Shown: piece by piece, positions 7,692-16,401 of the stretch
Layout: every line of letters begins with the position of its first letter
Numbering within the stretch: position 1 is the stretch's first letter
Source: Camelimonas abortus
GTDB taxonomy: Bacteria; Pseudomonadota; Alphaproteobacteria; Rhizobiales; Beijerinckiaceae
Direction: 5' to 3' (one strand)
Length of the DNA stretch: 64,000 nt
Assembly (NCBI RefSeq): GCF_042647165.1
Contig: NZ_JBHRUV010000029.1
Program-made: the position numbers and the translations under genes
Notes under the pieces: generated by a model
What the model was told of the DNA's origin: nothing
Seen by the model: only the letters and a program-made list of their open reading frames with translations
Database searches by the model: none

Positions 7692-8552
7692 ATGACCTCA
7701 TCGTCCCTCTCCATGTGCGCCGTGCTACCAGACCTCAACGTGGCGTTCGTCATGTGGCGCGAAAGCGTCGAGGCGCTGCTCGTGGTGGGCGTGCTCGGCG
7801 CGTGGCTCGCCGTGGCGCCGCCGCACGTGCGCCGCACCGGGCGCATCTGGCTCTGGGCCGGCGTCGCCGCGGGCGTCATCGCGGCCGTCGCGGCGGCGGC
7901 GACGCTGATCGCCGTCGGCGAATCGCTCGACGACGACGCCCGCGTCGCCTTCCAGACGCTCGTCATCCTCGCCGCCGCGGCGATGATCGTGCAGATGACG
8001 GTGTGGATGCGCCGGCACGGGCCGTCGCTGGCCAGCACGCTCAGCACGGCCCTCGACGCGGCGGCGCTGCGCGCGCGCTGGCGCGCCATCTTCATGCTGG
8101 CGTTCCTGGCCGTGCTGCGCGAGGGCTCGGAAGCGGCGCTGTTCCTTTACGGAACGATGACCGCCGCCCGCGATTCGGTCCTGCACGGGCTGGTGTCCGG
8201 CTACGCCGGGCTGGTCGCCGCCGTGCTCACCTGGGCGCTGCTGCGGGCCGCCGGACGGCTGGCGCCGTGGCGCGCGTTCTTCAGCGCCAGCGCCTGCGTG
8301 CTGCTGCTGCTGGCCGGCGGCCTCGTGGTGCAGGCCGTGGACAACCTGCTGTCGCTGGGCGTCATCCCCGATCTCTCCGGCCGGCTGTGGGACGCCTCCG
8401 CCCTGCTGCCGGACGCCGGCCCCGCCGGCGGCCTTATCGCCGCCCTCACCGGTTACCGCGCCCGGCCCGTACTGGCGGAGCTGCTGGCGCTGGCCGCATT
8501 CTGGACATGCGTGACATGGCTCCTGCACCGCGCGAAACGGCAGGCCCCGTAA
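7692..8552 (+). CDS. FTR1-family high-affinity iron permease
   Basis: A 286-residue polytopic membrane protein of the oxidase-dependent iron transporter family. The two diagnostic REXXE motifs are RESVE at residues 23-27 and REGSE at 143-147, each within a transmembrane helix; about seven helices are predictable. It moves iron across the inner membrane. The start at 7692 is 30 bases behind the cupredoxin gene; an internal ATG at residue 8 is also possible. It overlaps the next gene by 46 bases. The neighbours (P19, cupredoxin, polyferredoxin) match known bacterial P19/FTR1 loci. Confidence 0.95.
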   Translation: MTSSSLSMCAVLPDLNVAFVMWRESVEALLVVGVLGAWLAVAPPHVRRTGRIWLWAGVAAGVIAAVAAAATLIAVGESLDDDARVAFQTLVILAAAAMIVQMTVWMRRHGPSLASTLSTALDAAALRARWRAIFMLAFLAVLREGSEAALFLYGTMTAARDSVLHGLVSGYAGLVAAVLTWALLRAAGRLAPWRAFFSASACVLLLLAGGLVVQAVDNLLSLGVIPDLSGRLWDASALLPDAGPAGGLIAALTGYRARPVLAELLALAAFWTCVTWLLHRAKRQAP

Positions 8553-9931
8553 ACGGCGGCGGCCGCGCCGCCCGCGCGCTGGCCGCGGCGGGGCTGTGGC
8601 TGCGCGACCACCAGCGCTTCGTGCGCCGGCTGCAGTGGGCGATCATCGTGATCTACGCCGCGCTGCTGTTGGCGCCGCTGGTCACGCCGGCCCCCACGCG
8701 CAGCTCCCGCATCCTGGGCAACGCCACGCTGTTCGCCCAGTTCGCCTTCTGGGGCGTGTGGTGGCCGTTCGTGCTGGTCAGCGTGGCGCTGACGGGGCGG
8801 ACGTGGTGCGGGCTGTTCTGCCCGGAAGGCGCCCTCGCCGAGATCGCCAGCGCCCGCAGCCGGGGCCGCGCCGTTCCGCGCTGGATCCGCTGGCCGGGCT
8901 GGCCGTTCGTCGCCTTCGCCGGCGTCACCATCTACGGGCAGATGACCAGCGTGTACCAGTATCCGCTGCCGGCTCTGGTTGTGCTGGGCGGCTCCACCCT
9001 CGCCGCCATCGTCACCGGCCTGCTCTATGGCCGCGACAAGCGGGTGTGGTGCCGCTACCTGTGTCCGGTCAACGGCGTGTTCGCCCTGCTGGCGCGGCTG
9101 GCGCCGGCGCGCTTCCGGGTGGACCGGGCGGCGTGGGACAGCGCGCCGAAACCGGACCCGCGGGCGCCGCGCCTCAACTGCGCGCCGCTCGTGCCGGTGC
9201 GCGCAATGGAGGGCGCCGCCATGTGCCACATGTGCGGCCGCTGCGCCGGCTTCCGCAACGCGGTGACGCTCGCCCCCCGCCCGCCGGAGCAGGAGATCGT
9301 CACCGGCGCCGGCGGCCGCGGCTCGTTCTGGGAGACGGCGCTCATCGTCTTCGGCCTGATGGGGATCGCCGCCGGCGCCTTCGCGTGGACCGTCTCGCCC
9401 TGGTACGTGGCGGCGCGGACCGCGACCATCGGCTGGCTGGTGGACCATGACCTCATGTGGCCGCTGCAGCCGCGCCTGCCGTGGTGGATCCTCACCAACT
9501 ATCCGCAGGCCAGCGACGTCATGACTCCGGCCGACGGCGCCGTGATGGCCGCCTACATCCTGGCGACGGCTGCGGTCAGCGGGGGGATCATCCTCGCCTG
9601 CCTCGCCGCCGCGACGCGCGCGCTCGGGCAGTGGCGGGCGCAGCGGCTGCACCATCTGGCGCTGGGGCTGACGCCGCTGGCCGGCTGCGGCGTGTTTCTG
9701 GGGCTCTCCGCCATAACGCTCACGCAGCTGCACGTCGGCGCGCCGGCGTGGGTCGCGGTCACGCGCGCGACGCTGCTCGCCGCCGCCGCCGCCTGGAGCC
9801 TGCGCCTGCAGTGGCGGATCAGCGGCCAGTACGCGCGCGCCCTGCCGGCCCGGCTCGCCTGCCTCGCCGCCTGCGCCGGCGCGGCGGCCATGGGCGCATT
9901 GAACTGGATCGCGCTGTTCTGGCTGTGGTGA
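8507..9931 (+). CDS. Polyferredoxin-like 4Fe-4S integral membrane protein of the iron operon
   Basis: A 474-residue membrane protein related to NosR/FixG-type electron-transfer proteins. It has two membrane-edge CxxxCP motifs (Cys101/Cys105 and Cys182/Cys186) and a CxxCxxC cluster at 240-246 preceded by Cys225, which could ligate an iron-sulphur centre. About ten transmembrane segments are visible. In FTR1 loci of Campylobacter and Yersinia type such proteins are thought to supply electrons for ferric iron reduction during import. The start is uncertain: ATG at 8507 or 8516, both inside the 3' end of the FTR1 gene and without a strong ribosome site. It is the last gene of the operon. Confidence 0.85.
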   Translation: MRDMAPAPRETAGPVNGGGRAARALAAAGLWLRDHQRFVRRLQWAIIVIYAALLLAPLVTPAPTRSSRILGNATLFAQFAFWGVWWPFVLVSVALTGRTWCGLFCPEGALAEIASARSRGRAVPRWIRWPGWPFVAFAGVTIYGQMTSVYQYPLPALVVLGGSTLAAIVTGLLYGRDKRVWCRYLCPVNGVFALLARLAPARFRVDRAAWDSAPKPDPRAPRLNCAPLVPVRAMEGAAMCHMCGRCAGFRNAVTLAPRPPEQEIVTGAGGRGSFWETALIVFGLMGIAAGAFAWTVSPWYVAARTATIGWLVDHDLMWPLQPRLPWWILTNYPQASDVMTPADGAVMAAYILATAAVSGGIILACLAAATRALGQWRAQRLHHLALGLTPLAGCGVFLGLSAITLTQLHVGAPAWVAVTRATLLAAAAAWSLRLQWRISGQYARALPARLACLAACAGAAAMGALNWIALFWLW

Positions 9932-10023
9932 CGGCGCCCCGCGGCCGGCGCCGCGCGGGAACCTGCGGCCGCGCGCGCCGGTTTCCCCTGTCGCATCAGC
10001 AGCGCCAGCGAGGGAGCAACGCC

Positions 10024-10299
10024 ATGGCCGGGATCCGCGACAACCAGGACGCCGCCCGCTTTGAAATGGACACGGACTGGGGGCTGGCGACGCTGGCCTA
10101 CCATCACACTCCGGAGGCCATCAGCCTCGATCACGCCGAGGTCCCCCCGGACGCCCGCGGCAGGGGCGTGGCCAGCGCCTTCGTGCGGGGCGTGCTGGAC
10201 ATGCTGCGCGCCGAAAACCGCCGGGTGATTCCCCGTTGCGGCTATGTCCGCCACATCATCCGCAGCCACCCCGGTTACGCGCAGCTGACGCGCTCCTGA
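10024..10299 (+). CDS. Small GNAT-type N-acetyltransferase
   Basis: A 91-residue protein of the short GNAT family typified by YjdJ (PF14542). ISLDHAEVPPDARGRGVASA contains the acetyl-CoA pyrophosphate-binding motif R-G-R-G-V-A, and the C-terminal VIPRCGYVRHIIRSHPGY matches the family's conserved PxCxYVxxxxxxHP. The acceptor is not known for this subfamily. The start ATG follows GAGGGAGCAAC. It stands between the iron operon and the YciF-like gene. Confidence 0.9.
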   Translation: MAGIRDNQDAARFEMDTDWGLATLAYHHTPEAISLDHAEVPPDARGRGVASAFVRGVLDMLRAENRRVIPRCGYVRHIIRSHPGYAQLTRS

Positions 10300-10385
10300 G
10301 TCGCGCCGCCGCATTCTTCATGGAACGCAGCGGCCGCCGCCGCGTTAATCCCGCGGTTACAATTCCGGAAATTCAGGAGAGCCCC

Positions 10386-10892
10386 GTGAAAACCCTGTCC
10401 GACATCTTCGTCCATACCTTGCAGGACGTGTATTACGCCGAGAACGCCATTGCGAAGGCGCTGCCGAAAATGGCGAAGGCGGCCGGCAACGCCCATCTGC
10501 AGGAGGCGCTGAGCAGCCATCTGGCGGAGACGAAACAGCAGATCGCCCGGCTTGACGCGGTGTTCAGGTCGCTCGGCCAGAAGCCGAAGGCGGAGAAGTG
10601 CGACGCCATCGAGGGTCTCATCCGGGAAGGCGAAGGCATCATGGAGGAAGCCAGCGGCGCCGCCCTGGACGCCGGCCTGCTCGCCGCCGCCCAGGCCGTG
10701 GAGCACTACGAGATCGCCCGCTACGGCTCGCTGCGCGAATGGGCGCGCACCCTGGGCCATGACGAGGCGCACGCCCTGCTTTCCGAGATTCTCGATGAGG
10801 AGAAGGCCACCAACAGCAAGCTCACCGGGCTGGCGGTGATGGAGATCAACCAGGCGAAGGCCCGTAACGGCAGGGCGGCGGCGCGCGCCTGA
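10386..10892 (+). CDS. YciE/YciF-type ferritin-like protein (DUF892)
   Basis: A 168-residue, all-helical protein of the DUF892 family. The opening DIFVHTLQDVYYAENAIAKA with its conserved Glu and the later HYEIARYGSL are family hallmarks of a ferritin-like four-helix bundle that may bind a di-iron centre. Such proteins are commonly induced by stress; biochemical function is unsettled. The start is the GTG at 10386 after CAGGAGA. Located 87 bases after the GNAT gene and probably separate from the iron operon. Confidence 0.92.
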   Translation: MKTLSDIFVHTLQDVYYAENAIAKALPKMAKAAGNAHLQEALSSHLAETKQQIARLDAVFRSLGQKPKAEKCDAIEGLIREGEGIMEEASGAALDAGLLAAAQAVEHYEIARYGSLREWARTLGHDEAHALLSEILDEEKATNSKLTGLAVMEINQAKARNGRAAARA

Positions 10893-11037
10893 CGCGCCGC
10901 ATGACGCGACGGCACCTGGCGCCTCCGGATCTGCATCTGGATCATGGGCGCATGCAGGAATGCGGGCGCCTCATCCCGCGGTTAAGTCCCAGGTTTGCGC
11001 GTCCGTCGCAGAACGGACCGCAAACGTGAGGAAACGC

Positions 11038-12369
11038 ATGAACCGGAGGGAATTCGTGGCGGCGCTCGCCGCCACGGCCGCCGTGTCGCCGCTTGCGTCA
11101 CGCGTCGCCGTGGCCCAGGGCGCCGGCAAGGCGTATGACCAGGGCGCGAGCGACACTGAGATCAGGCTCGGCCAGACCGTGCCCTACAGCGGGCCGGCGT
11201 CCTACGTCGGCATCGTCGGCCGCACCCAGGCGGCCTATTTCCGCATGGTGAACGAGCAGGGCGGCGTCAACGGCCGCAAGGTGACGCTGATCTCGCTCGA
11301 CGACGCCTACAGCCCGGCCAAGACGGTGGAGGCGACGCGGCGGCTGGTGGAGGGCGAGGGCGTGCTCGCCATGTTCTCGTCCAACGGCACGGTCACCCAG
11401 GCGGCGGTGCAGAAATACCTGAACGCCAGGGGCGTGCCGCAGCTCATGGTGTGCTCCGGCTCGTCGCGCTTCAGCGACCCGAAGAACTTCCCGTGGTCGA
11501 CGGGTTCCATGACGCTTTACGTCACCGAGGGCCAGATTCTTGGCCGCTGGCTGCTGAAGAACCGGCCCGGCGCGAAAGTGGCGGTGCTGGCGCAGAACGA
11601 CGACCTTGGCCGCGAATACCTGCGCGGCCTGCGCGAGGGCCTCGGGGAGCGCGCCAGGGACATGATCGTCGCCGAACAGGGCTATGAAATCACCGAGCCG
11701 ACGGTCGATTCGCAGATCGTCACCCTCGCCCGCTCGGGCGCCGACGTGTTCCTCAACATCAGCACCGGCAAGTTCGCCAGCCAGTCGATCCGCAAGGTGA
11801 AGGAGCTGAAATGGCCCGCGCTGCATTATCTGGCCAGCGCCTCGGCCACGCGCATCCTGCTGGAGGGCGCCGGGCTTGAGAACGCCAGGGGCCTGATGAC
11901 GGTGCAGAGCCTCAAGCACGTGGCCAGCCCGAAGTGGCGGAACGATCCGGACGTGGTGACCTACCAGGCGTTCCGGGAGAAATATTCCCCGGACACGCCG
12001 GCGGACGACGACGTGGGCTTCTACGCCTACTCCACCGCCATGCTGATGAAGCAGGTGCTGGAGGCGTGCGGCGACAACCTCACCCGCGCCAACGTGCTGA
12101 AGCACGCCACCAACNCGGACGACGACGTGGGCTTCTACGCCTACTCCACCGCCATGCTGATGAAGCAGGTGCTGGAGGCGTGCGGCGACAACCTCACCCG
12201 CGCCAACGTGCTGAAGCACGCCACCAACATCCGCGGCTGGCGCAATCCGCTGCTGCTGCCCGGCATCACCATGAACACCGCGCCGGACGATTACGCGCCG
12301 GTGACGAAGTTCTACATGGGCCAGTTCGACGGCCATGACTGGGAGCTGCAGGGCGACATGATCGGCTGA
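11038..12369 (+). CDS. Branched-chain-amino-acid-type ABC substrate-binding protein, Tat-type signal (contains assembly duplication)
   Basis: A periplasmic binding protein of the LivJ/Peripla_BP_6 family. The signal has a twin-arginine-like NRREFVAAL at residues 2-10 and an AVAQ-G cleavage region; the mature part begins with KAYDQGASDTEIRLGQT. As given the frame encodes 443 residues, but 38 residues are an exact in-frame duplication around an undetermined base at 12115, so the real protein is probably 405 residues, the size of its neighbour. The start ATG at 11038 follows GTGAGGAAACGC, identical to the next gene. No permease or ATPase gene is adjacent. The ligand is unknown; homologues bind amino acids, amides or aromatic compounds. 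Confidence 0.9.
   Translation: MNRREFVAALAATAAVSPLASRVAVAQGAGKAYDQGASDTEIRLGQTVPYSGPASYVGIVGRTQAAYFRMVNEQGGVNGRKVTLISLDDAYSPAKTVEATRRLVEGEGVLAMFSSNGTVTQAAVQKYLNARGVPQLMVCSGSSRFSDPKNFPWSTGSMTLYVTEGQILGRWLLKNRPGAKVAVLAQNDDLGREYLRGLREGLGERARDMIVAEQGYEITEPTVDSQIVTLARSGADVFLNISTGKFASQSIRKVKELKWPALHYLASASATRILLEGAGLENARGLMTVQSLKHVASPKWRNDPDVVTYQAFREKYSPDTPADDDVGFYAYSTAMLMKQVLEACGDNLTRANVLKHATNXDDDVGFYAYSTAMLMKQVLEACGDNLTRANVLKHATNIRGWRNPLLLPGITMNTAPDDYAPVTKFYMGQFDGHDWELQGDMIG
12001..12228 (+). repeat. Perfect 114-base direct duplication flanking an N (probable contig-join artefact)
   Basis: Bases 12001-12114 are repeated at 12115-12228, where the first base of the second copy is the undetermined N. 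The period is 38 codons, so the frame survives. The paralogue at 12591-13811 has only one copy of the corresponding segment. Confidence 0.92.
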
Positions 12370-12590
12370 GGCCGCTGCGGGCGCGCCGCCGCGCGCGCCC
12401 GCCTTCCCCGCCTCGCGGCGCCTGCGGCCCCCGCCTGCGCCATTCCGCCCCCGCCGCGGCGCACGGGCAGGCGGCGACGGTCGTATCCATAGCATAACTT
12501 CTGTTACGTTTTTGCTGTTCCCGGCCCGCGTCTCACCATAACATGGGTTATCCGCCGTCAGAGCGGAGCCGTCATGAGGTGAGGAAACGC

Positions 12591-13811
12591 ATGAATCGCA
12601 GGGAATTCCTGGCGGCGACGGCCGCCACGATCGCCGCGTCGCCCGTCGCCGCGCCGGCCCTTGCCCAGGGCGCCGGCAGGAAATATGACCAGGGCGCGTC
12701 TGACAGCGAGATCCGGCTGGGCCAGACCATGCCCTACAGCGGGCCGGCCTCCTATGTGGGCATCGTCGGCCGCACGCAGGCGGCCTATTTCCGCATGATC
12801 AACGAGCAGGGCGGAATCAACGGCCGCAAGGTGACGCTGATCTCGCTCGACGACGCCTACAACCCGGCCAAGACCGTGGAGGCCACCCGCCGCCTGGTGG
12901 AGGGCGACGGCGTGCTCGCCACCCTTTCGTCCAACGGCACGGTGACCCAGGCCGCCGTTCAGAAATACCTGAACGCCAGGGGCATTCCGCAGCTCATGGT
13001 CGGCTCGGGCTCCTCGCGCTTCAGCGATCCGGAGAACTTCCCCTGGTCGACCGGCGCGCTGACGCTTTACGTCACCGAGGGGCGGATCTTCGGCCGCTGG
13101 CTGCTGCAGAACCGGCCGGACGCGAAAGTGGGCGTGCTGGCCCAGAACGACGACCTCGGCCGCGACTTCCTGCGCGGCCTGCGGGAGGGTCTCGGCGACA
13201 GGGCCGGCCAGACCATCGTCTCCGAGCAGATGTACGACCTCACCGAGCCCACCGTGGACTCGCAGATCGTCACGCTCGCCCGCTCCGGGGCGGACGTATT
13301 CTTCAACGTCACCACCGGCAAGTTCGTCAGCCAGTCGATCCGCAAGGTGAAGGAGACCGGCTGGCCGGCGCTGCATTATCTGATGAGCGCCTCGGCCACG
13401 CGCATGCTGCTGGAGGGCGCCGGGCTCGGGAACGCGAAGGGCCTGATGACCGTGCAGAGCGTCAAGCACGTCGCCAGCCCGAAGTGGCGGAACGATCCGG
13501 AGGTGATGACCTACCAGGCGTTCCGGGCGAAATATTCCCCCGACACGCCGGCGGACGACGACGTGGGCTTCTACGCCTATTCCAGCGCCGTGATGATGAA
13601 GAACATCCTGGAGGCGTGCGGCGACGATCTCACCCGCGCCAACATCCTGAAGCACGCCACCAACCTGCGCGGCAGGACCAGCCCCATCCTGCTGCCGGGC
13701 ATCACCCTCAACATCACGCCCGACGACTACGCTCCGGTGACCAAATTCTACATGGGCGTGTTCAACGGCGACGACTGGGAGCTGTCGGACCAGCTGATCG
13801 AGGCCAGCTGA
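12591..13811 (+). CDS. Branched-chain-amino-acid-type ABC substrate-binding protein, Tat-type signal (paralogue)
   Basis: A 406-residue periplasmic binding protein, highly similar along its whole length to the product of 11038-12369. It has the same NRREFLAA twin-arginine-like signal, the same KYDQGASDSEIRLGQTMPYS opening and the same GVLAQNDDLGRD central segment. The ATG at 12591 follows GAGGTGAGGAAACGC. The two genes clearly arose by tandem duplication and have diverged mainly at synonymous and surface positions. The 222 bases in between contain the dyad ATAACATGGGTTAT (12538-12551) and a GCATAACTTCTGTTACG patch, suggesting separate regulation. No transporter partners are in the window. Confidence 0.93.
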   Translation: MNRREFLAATAATIAASPVAAPALAQGAGRKYDQGASDSEIRLGQTMPYSGPASYVGIVGRTQAAYFRMINEQGGINGRKVTLISLDDAYNPAKTVEATRRLVEGDGVLATLSSNGTVTQAAVQKYLNARGIPQLMVGSGSSRFSDPENFPWSTGALTLYVTEGRIFGRWLLQNRPDAKVGVLAQNDDLGRDFLRGLREGLGDRAGQTIVSEQMYDLTEPTVDSQIVTLARSGADVFFNVTTGKFVSQSIRKVKETGWPALHYLMSASATRMLLEGAGLGNAKGLMTVQSVKHVASPKWRNDPEVMTYQAFRAKYSPDTPADDDVGFYAYSSAVMMKNILEACGDDLTRANILKHATNLRGRTSPILLPGITLNITPDDYAPVTKFYMGVFNGDDWELSDQLIEAS

Positions 13812-14057
13812 ACGGGCCGCGCCCGGGGCGGGGCGGGCGGCGGTCGCGCCGCCGCCCTTTCCGCGCCCGGGCGGCGACGTTCGCGGCGCCATTGTCAGCG
13901 GCTGCTGTTGGCGCGGACCATCCGCCATATTATACAGGGGCGCCGGCCCTGAGGTCCGGCTGGACTGGATTCAACAGGCCGCGCCGGCGGCCGTCTGGCT
14001 GCGGCGGCGTCACGATCGCGCGCCATGGTTCCGGCGCGCCGCAATGGAAGCGACAAG

Positions 14058-15290
14058 ATGAGCACCAGAACTCCGGGGCTGCGCCGCGCCGCCATCGTCT
14101 CCCCCATCCGCACCGCTGTCGGCAAGTTCCTCGGCAGCCTCTCCGGCATTCCCGCCGGCGAGCTTGGCGCCATCGTCATCAGAGAGCTCGTCGAGCGCAC
14201 GAAAATCGATCCCGAGCGTATCGACGACGTGGTCTTCGCCCAGGGCTACGCCAACGGCGAGGCGCCGTGCATCGCCCGATGGTCGCTGCTGGCCGCCGGC
14301 CTGCCGATCAGCGTGCCCGGCTACCAGCTTGACCGCCGCTGCGGCTCCGGCCTGCAGGCCATCGTCGACGCCGCCATGCTGATCCAGACCGGCGTGGCCG
14401 ACGTGGTCGTCGCCGGCGGCGTCGAGAGCATGAGCAACGTCGAGTACTACACCACCGACATGCGCGCCGGCGCCCGCTCCGGCTCGGTCACCCTGCATGA
14501 CCGCCTCACCCGCGGCCGCGTCATGAGCCAGCCGATCAGCCGCTTCGGCGTGATCAGCGGCATGATCGAGACCGCCGAAAACCTCGCCCGCGACTACAAC
14601 ATCTCGCGCGGGGCCTGCGACGCCTACGCCGCCCGCAGCCACCAGCGCGCCGCGAAGGCCTGGGCCGAGGGCAAGTTCGACGCCGAGCTGGTGAAGGTGG
14701 CCGTGCCGCAGAAGCGCGGCGAGCCGGTGATCTTCGCCAGGGACGAGGGCATCCGTCCCGACGCCACGCCGGAGAGCCTGGCGAAGCTGCCGGCCATCGA
14801 GAAGGGCGGCGTCACCACCGCCGGCAACGCCAGCCAGCAGAACGACGCCGCCGCCGCCTGCCTGATCGTCGCCGAGGACAGGCTGGAGGAGCTGGGCCTG
14901 GAGCCGATGGGCTGGTTCGTGGGCTGGGCCGCGGCCGGCTGCGATCCCTCCCGCATGGGCATCGGCCCGGTGCCGGCGGTGGAGCGCCTGTTCGCCCGCC
15001 TCGGCATGGGCTGGAACGACATCGACCTGGTGGAGCTGAACGAGGCCTTCGCCGCCCAGGTGCTGGCCGTGCTCAAGGGCTGGGGCTGGTCGGACGACGA
15101 CAGCCGCCACGACATCCTCAACGTCAACGGCTCGGGCATCTCGCTGGGCCACCCGATCGGGGCCACCGGCGGCCGCATCCTCGCCAACCTGATGTATGAG
15201 CTGAAGCGCCGCGGCGGCCGCTATGGTCTGGAGACCATGTGCATCGGCGGCGGCCAGGGCATCGCCGCCATCTTCGAGCGCGCCGCCTGA
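14058..15290 (+). CDS. Thiolase-family acetyl-CoA acyltransferase
   Basis: A 410-residue thiolase. The acylated Cys lies in RRCGSGLQA (Cys at about 95), the second site is NGSGISLGHPIGATG (His near 364) and the third is CIGGGQG with the proton-relay Cys near 394. Such enzymes either cleave 3-ketoacyl-CoA or condense two acyl-CoAs. The sequence does not settle between beta-oxidation, a degradative and a polyhydroxybutyrate role. The start is the ATG at 14058; an ATG at 14025 lacks a ribosome site. A strong terminator follows at 15325, so it is probably monocistronic. Its neighbours (thioesterase, acyl-CoA synthetase) support acyl-CoA metabolism. Confidence 0.95.
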   Translation: MSTRTPGLRRAAIVSPIRTAVGKFLGSLSGIPAGELGAIVIRELVERTKIDPERIDDVVFAQGYANGEAPCIARWSLLAAGLPISVPGYQLDRRCGSGLQAIVDAAMLIQTGVADVVVAGGVESMSNVEYYTTDMRAGARSGSVTLHDRLTRGRVMSQPISRFGVISGMIETAENLARDYNISRGACDAYAARSHQRAAKAWAEGKFDAELVKVAVPQKRGEPVIFARDEGIRPDATPESLAKLPAIEKGGVTTAGNASQQNDAAAACLIVAEDRLEELGLEPMGWFVGWAAAGCDPSRMGIGPVPAVERLFARLGMGWNDIDLVELNEAFAAQVLAVLKGWGWSDDDSRHDILNVNGSGISLGHPIGATGGRILANLMYELKRRGGRYGLETMCIGGGQGIAAIFERAA

Positions 15291-15324
15291 GGCGCGCCGG
15301 CCCCGCGAGGATGAACTGACGGTC

Positions 15325-15355
15325 AGGACGCCGCCCTGCAGGCGGCGTCCTTTTT
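15325..15355 (+). terminator. Rho-independent terminator after the thiolase gene
   Basis: A perfect 11-base-pair stem AGGACGCCGCC / GGCGGCGTCCT with loop CTGCA, followed by a T-run. Confidence 0.9.
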
Positions 15356-15454
15356 GCGTGGCGGGCGGGCGCCCGGAGGGGCCCTGCGCCGGCGACGGCG
15401 CGCCGCGAATGACGAACGAACGCCAAGAACAACAGTACGCCTGGGGAAAGTCCA

Positions 15455-16351
15455 ATGCCGGCCAGCTGGATCAGCGGCGCCCGTAGCGGCGTCAATGCGT
15501 GGGAGTGCGACGAAAACAACCACCTGAACGTGCGCTTCTACATGACGCGCCTGTCGCAAACCATGGGCTTCGTCGCCGGGGCGCTGGAGGTGGGCGAAGG
15601 GCGCATGCTGAAGCCCCTCACCCATCATATCCGCTACCGTCACGAGCTGCGCGCCGGCGACATGGCTGAATTCCGCACCCGCGTCGCCGAAATCCGCGAC
15701 GACAGCGTGGTGCTGCATCACGAGCTGCACTGCGCCGGCCGCGTCGCCACCAGCTTCATCAGCATCGACCGCCAGGTGGACCGCGCCACCGGCGCGCCGG
15801 TTCCCTGGAGCGCGCGCCAGCGCGAGCTGATGGCGCGGTACGCCGGAACGATTCCGGAGAGCGACATGCCGCGCAGCGTCGATTTCGAGGAGCGGCGGAA
15901 GCCCATGACCCTGCAGGAGGCGCGCGACCGCGGCCTCGTGGAGATCTATCGCGGCATGGTGCAGCCGTGGGAATGCGACGTGAGCGGCCGCATGGCCGTG
16001 GAGCAGGTGATGGGCCGCTTCTCGGACGGCGTCGGCAACCTGTTCGCCCACATGGAGCTGGACGTGCCCGGCCTGCTGGCCAGCGGCCGCGGCAGCGTGG
16101 TGGTGGAGAACCGCCTCACCTACGGCGACATGCCGCCGCCGGGGACGCTGGTCGTGGCGCACAGCCAGGTGGCCGGCTTCCTTGGCAAGATGATGCGCTT
16201 CGCCCACGGCATGTTCGACATGCGGACCGGCGCGCGCATCGGCGCCTCGGAGGTGATCGTCGCCATTCTCGACCACGCCACCCGGCGCGCCGTCGCCCTC
16301 AGCGACGCCGAGCGGGCGCGGGTGGAGAAATATCTCACCCCGCTGGACTGA
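15455..16351 (+). CDS. Double hot-dog acyl-CoA thioesterase family protein
   Basis: A 298-residue protein made of two 4-hydroxybenzoyl-CoA-thioesterase-like hot-dog domains. The first (about 10-125) opens NAWECDENNHLNVRFYM, and the second (about 165-290) opens VQPWECDVSGRMAVEQVM. The matching W-E-C-D-x-x-x-x-[ML] segments show internal duplication; the Asp is the usual catalytic residue of the family. The likely reaction is hydrolysis of an acyl-CoA thioester. It lies between a thiolase terminator and a DUF4337 gene, so substrate specificity may relate to the local acyl-CoA metabolism. Confidence 0.88.
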   Translation: MPASWISGARSGVNAWECDENNHLNVRFYMTRLSQTMGFVAGALEVGEGRMLKPLTHHIRYRHELRAGDMAEFRTRVAEIRDDSVVLHHELHCAGRVATSFISIDRQVDRATGAPVPWSARQRELMARYAGTIPESDMPRSVDFEERRKPMTLQEARDRGLVEIYRGMVQPWECDVSGRMAVEQVMGRFSDGVGNLFAHMELDVPGLLASGRGSVVVENRLTYGDMPPPGTLVVAHSQVAGFLGKMMRFAHGMFDMRTGARIGASEVIVAILDHATRRAVALSDAERARVEKYLTPLD

Positions 16352-16401
16352 GCCGGCCCCTCAGGGGCCCGTCATGATCCGCCGCCGCGAGGAAGCCGGC
16401 C

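Noticed and set aside
7715..8506. Extended N-terminus for the polyferredoxin protein (open frame from 7715)
   Set aside because: This part overlaps the FTR1 gene in another frame and is Arg-rich shadow sequence without membrane helices.
6595..9931. Efe (EfeUOB) ferrous iron system
   Set aside because: There is an FTR1 permease and a cupredoxin, but no peptidase-M75 domain and no EfeB heme peroxidase; the P19 and polyferredoxin genes point to the P19/FTR1 type.
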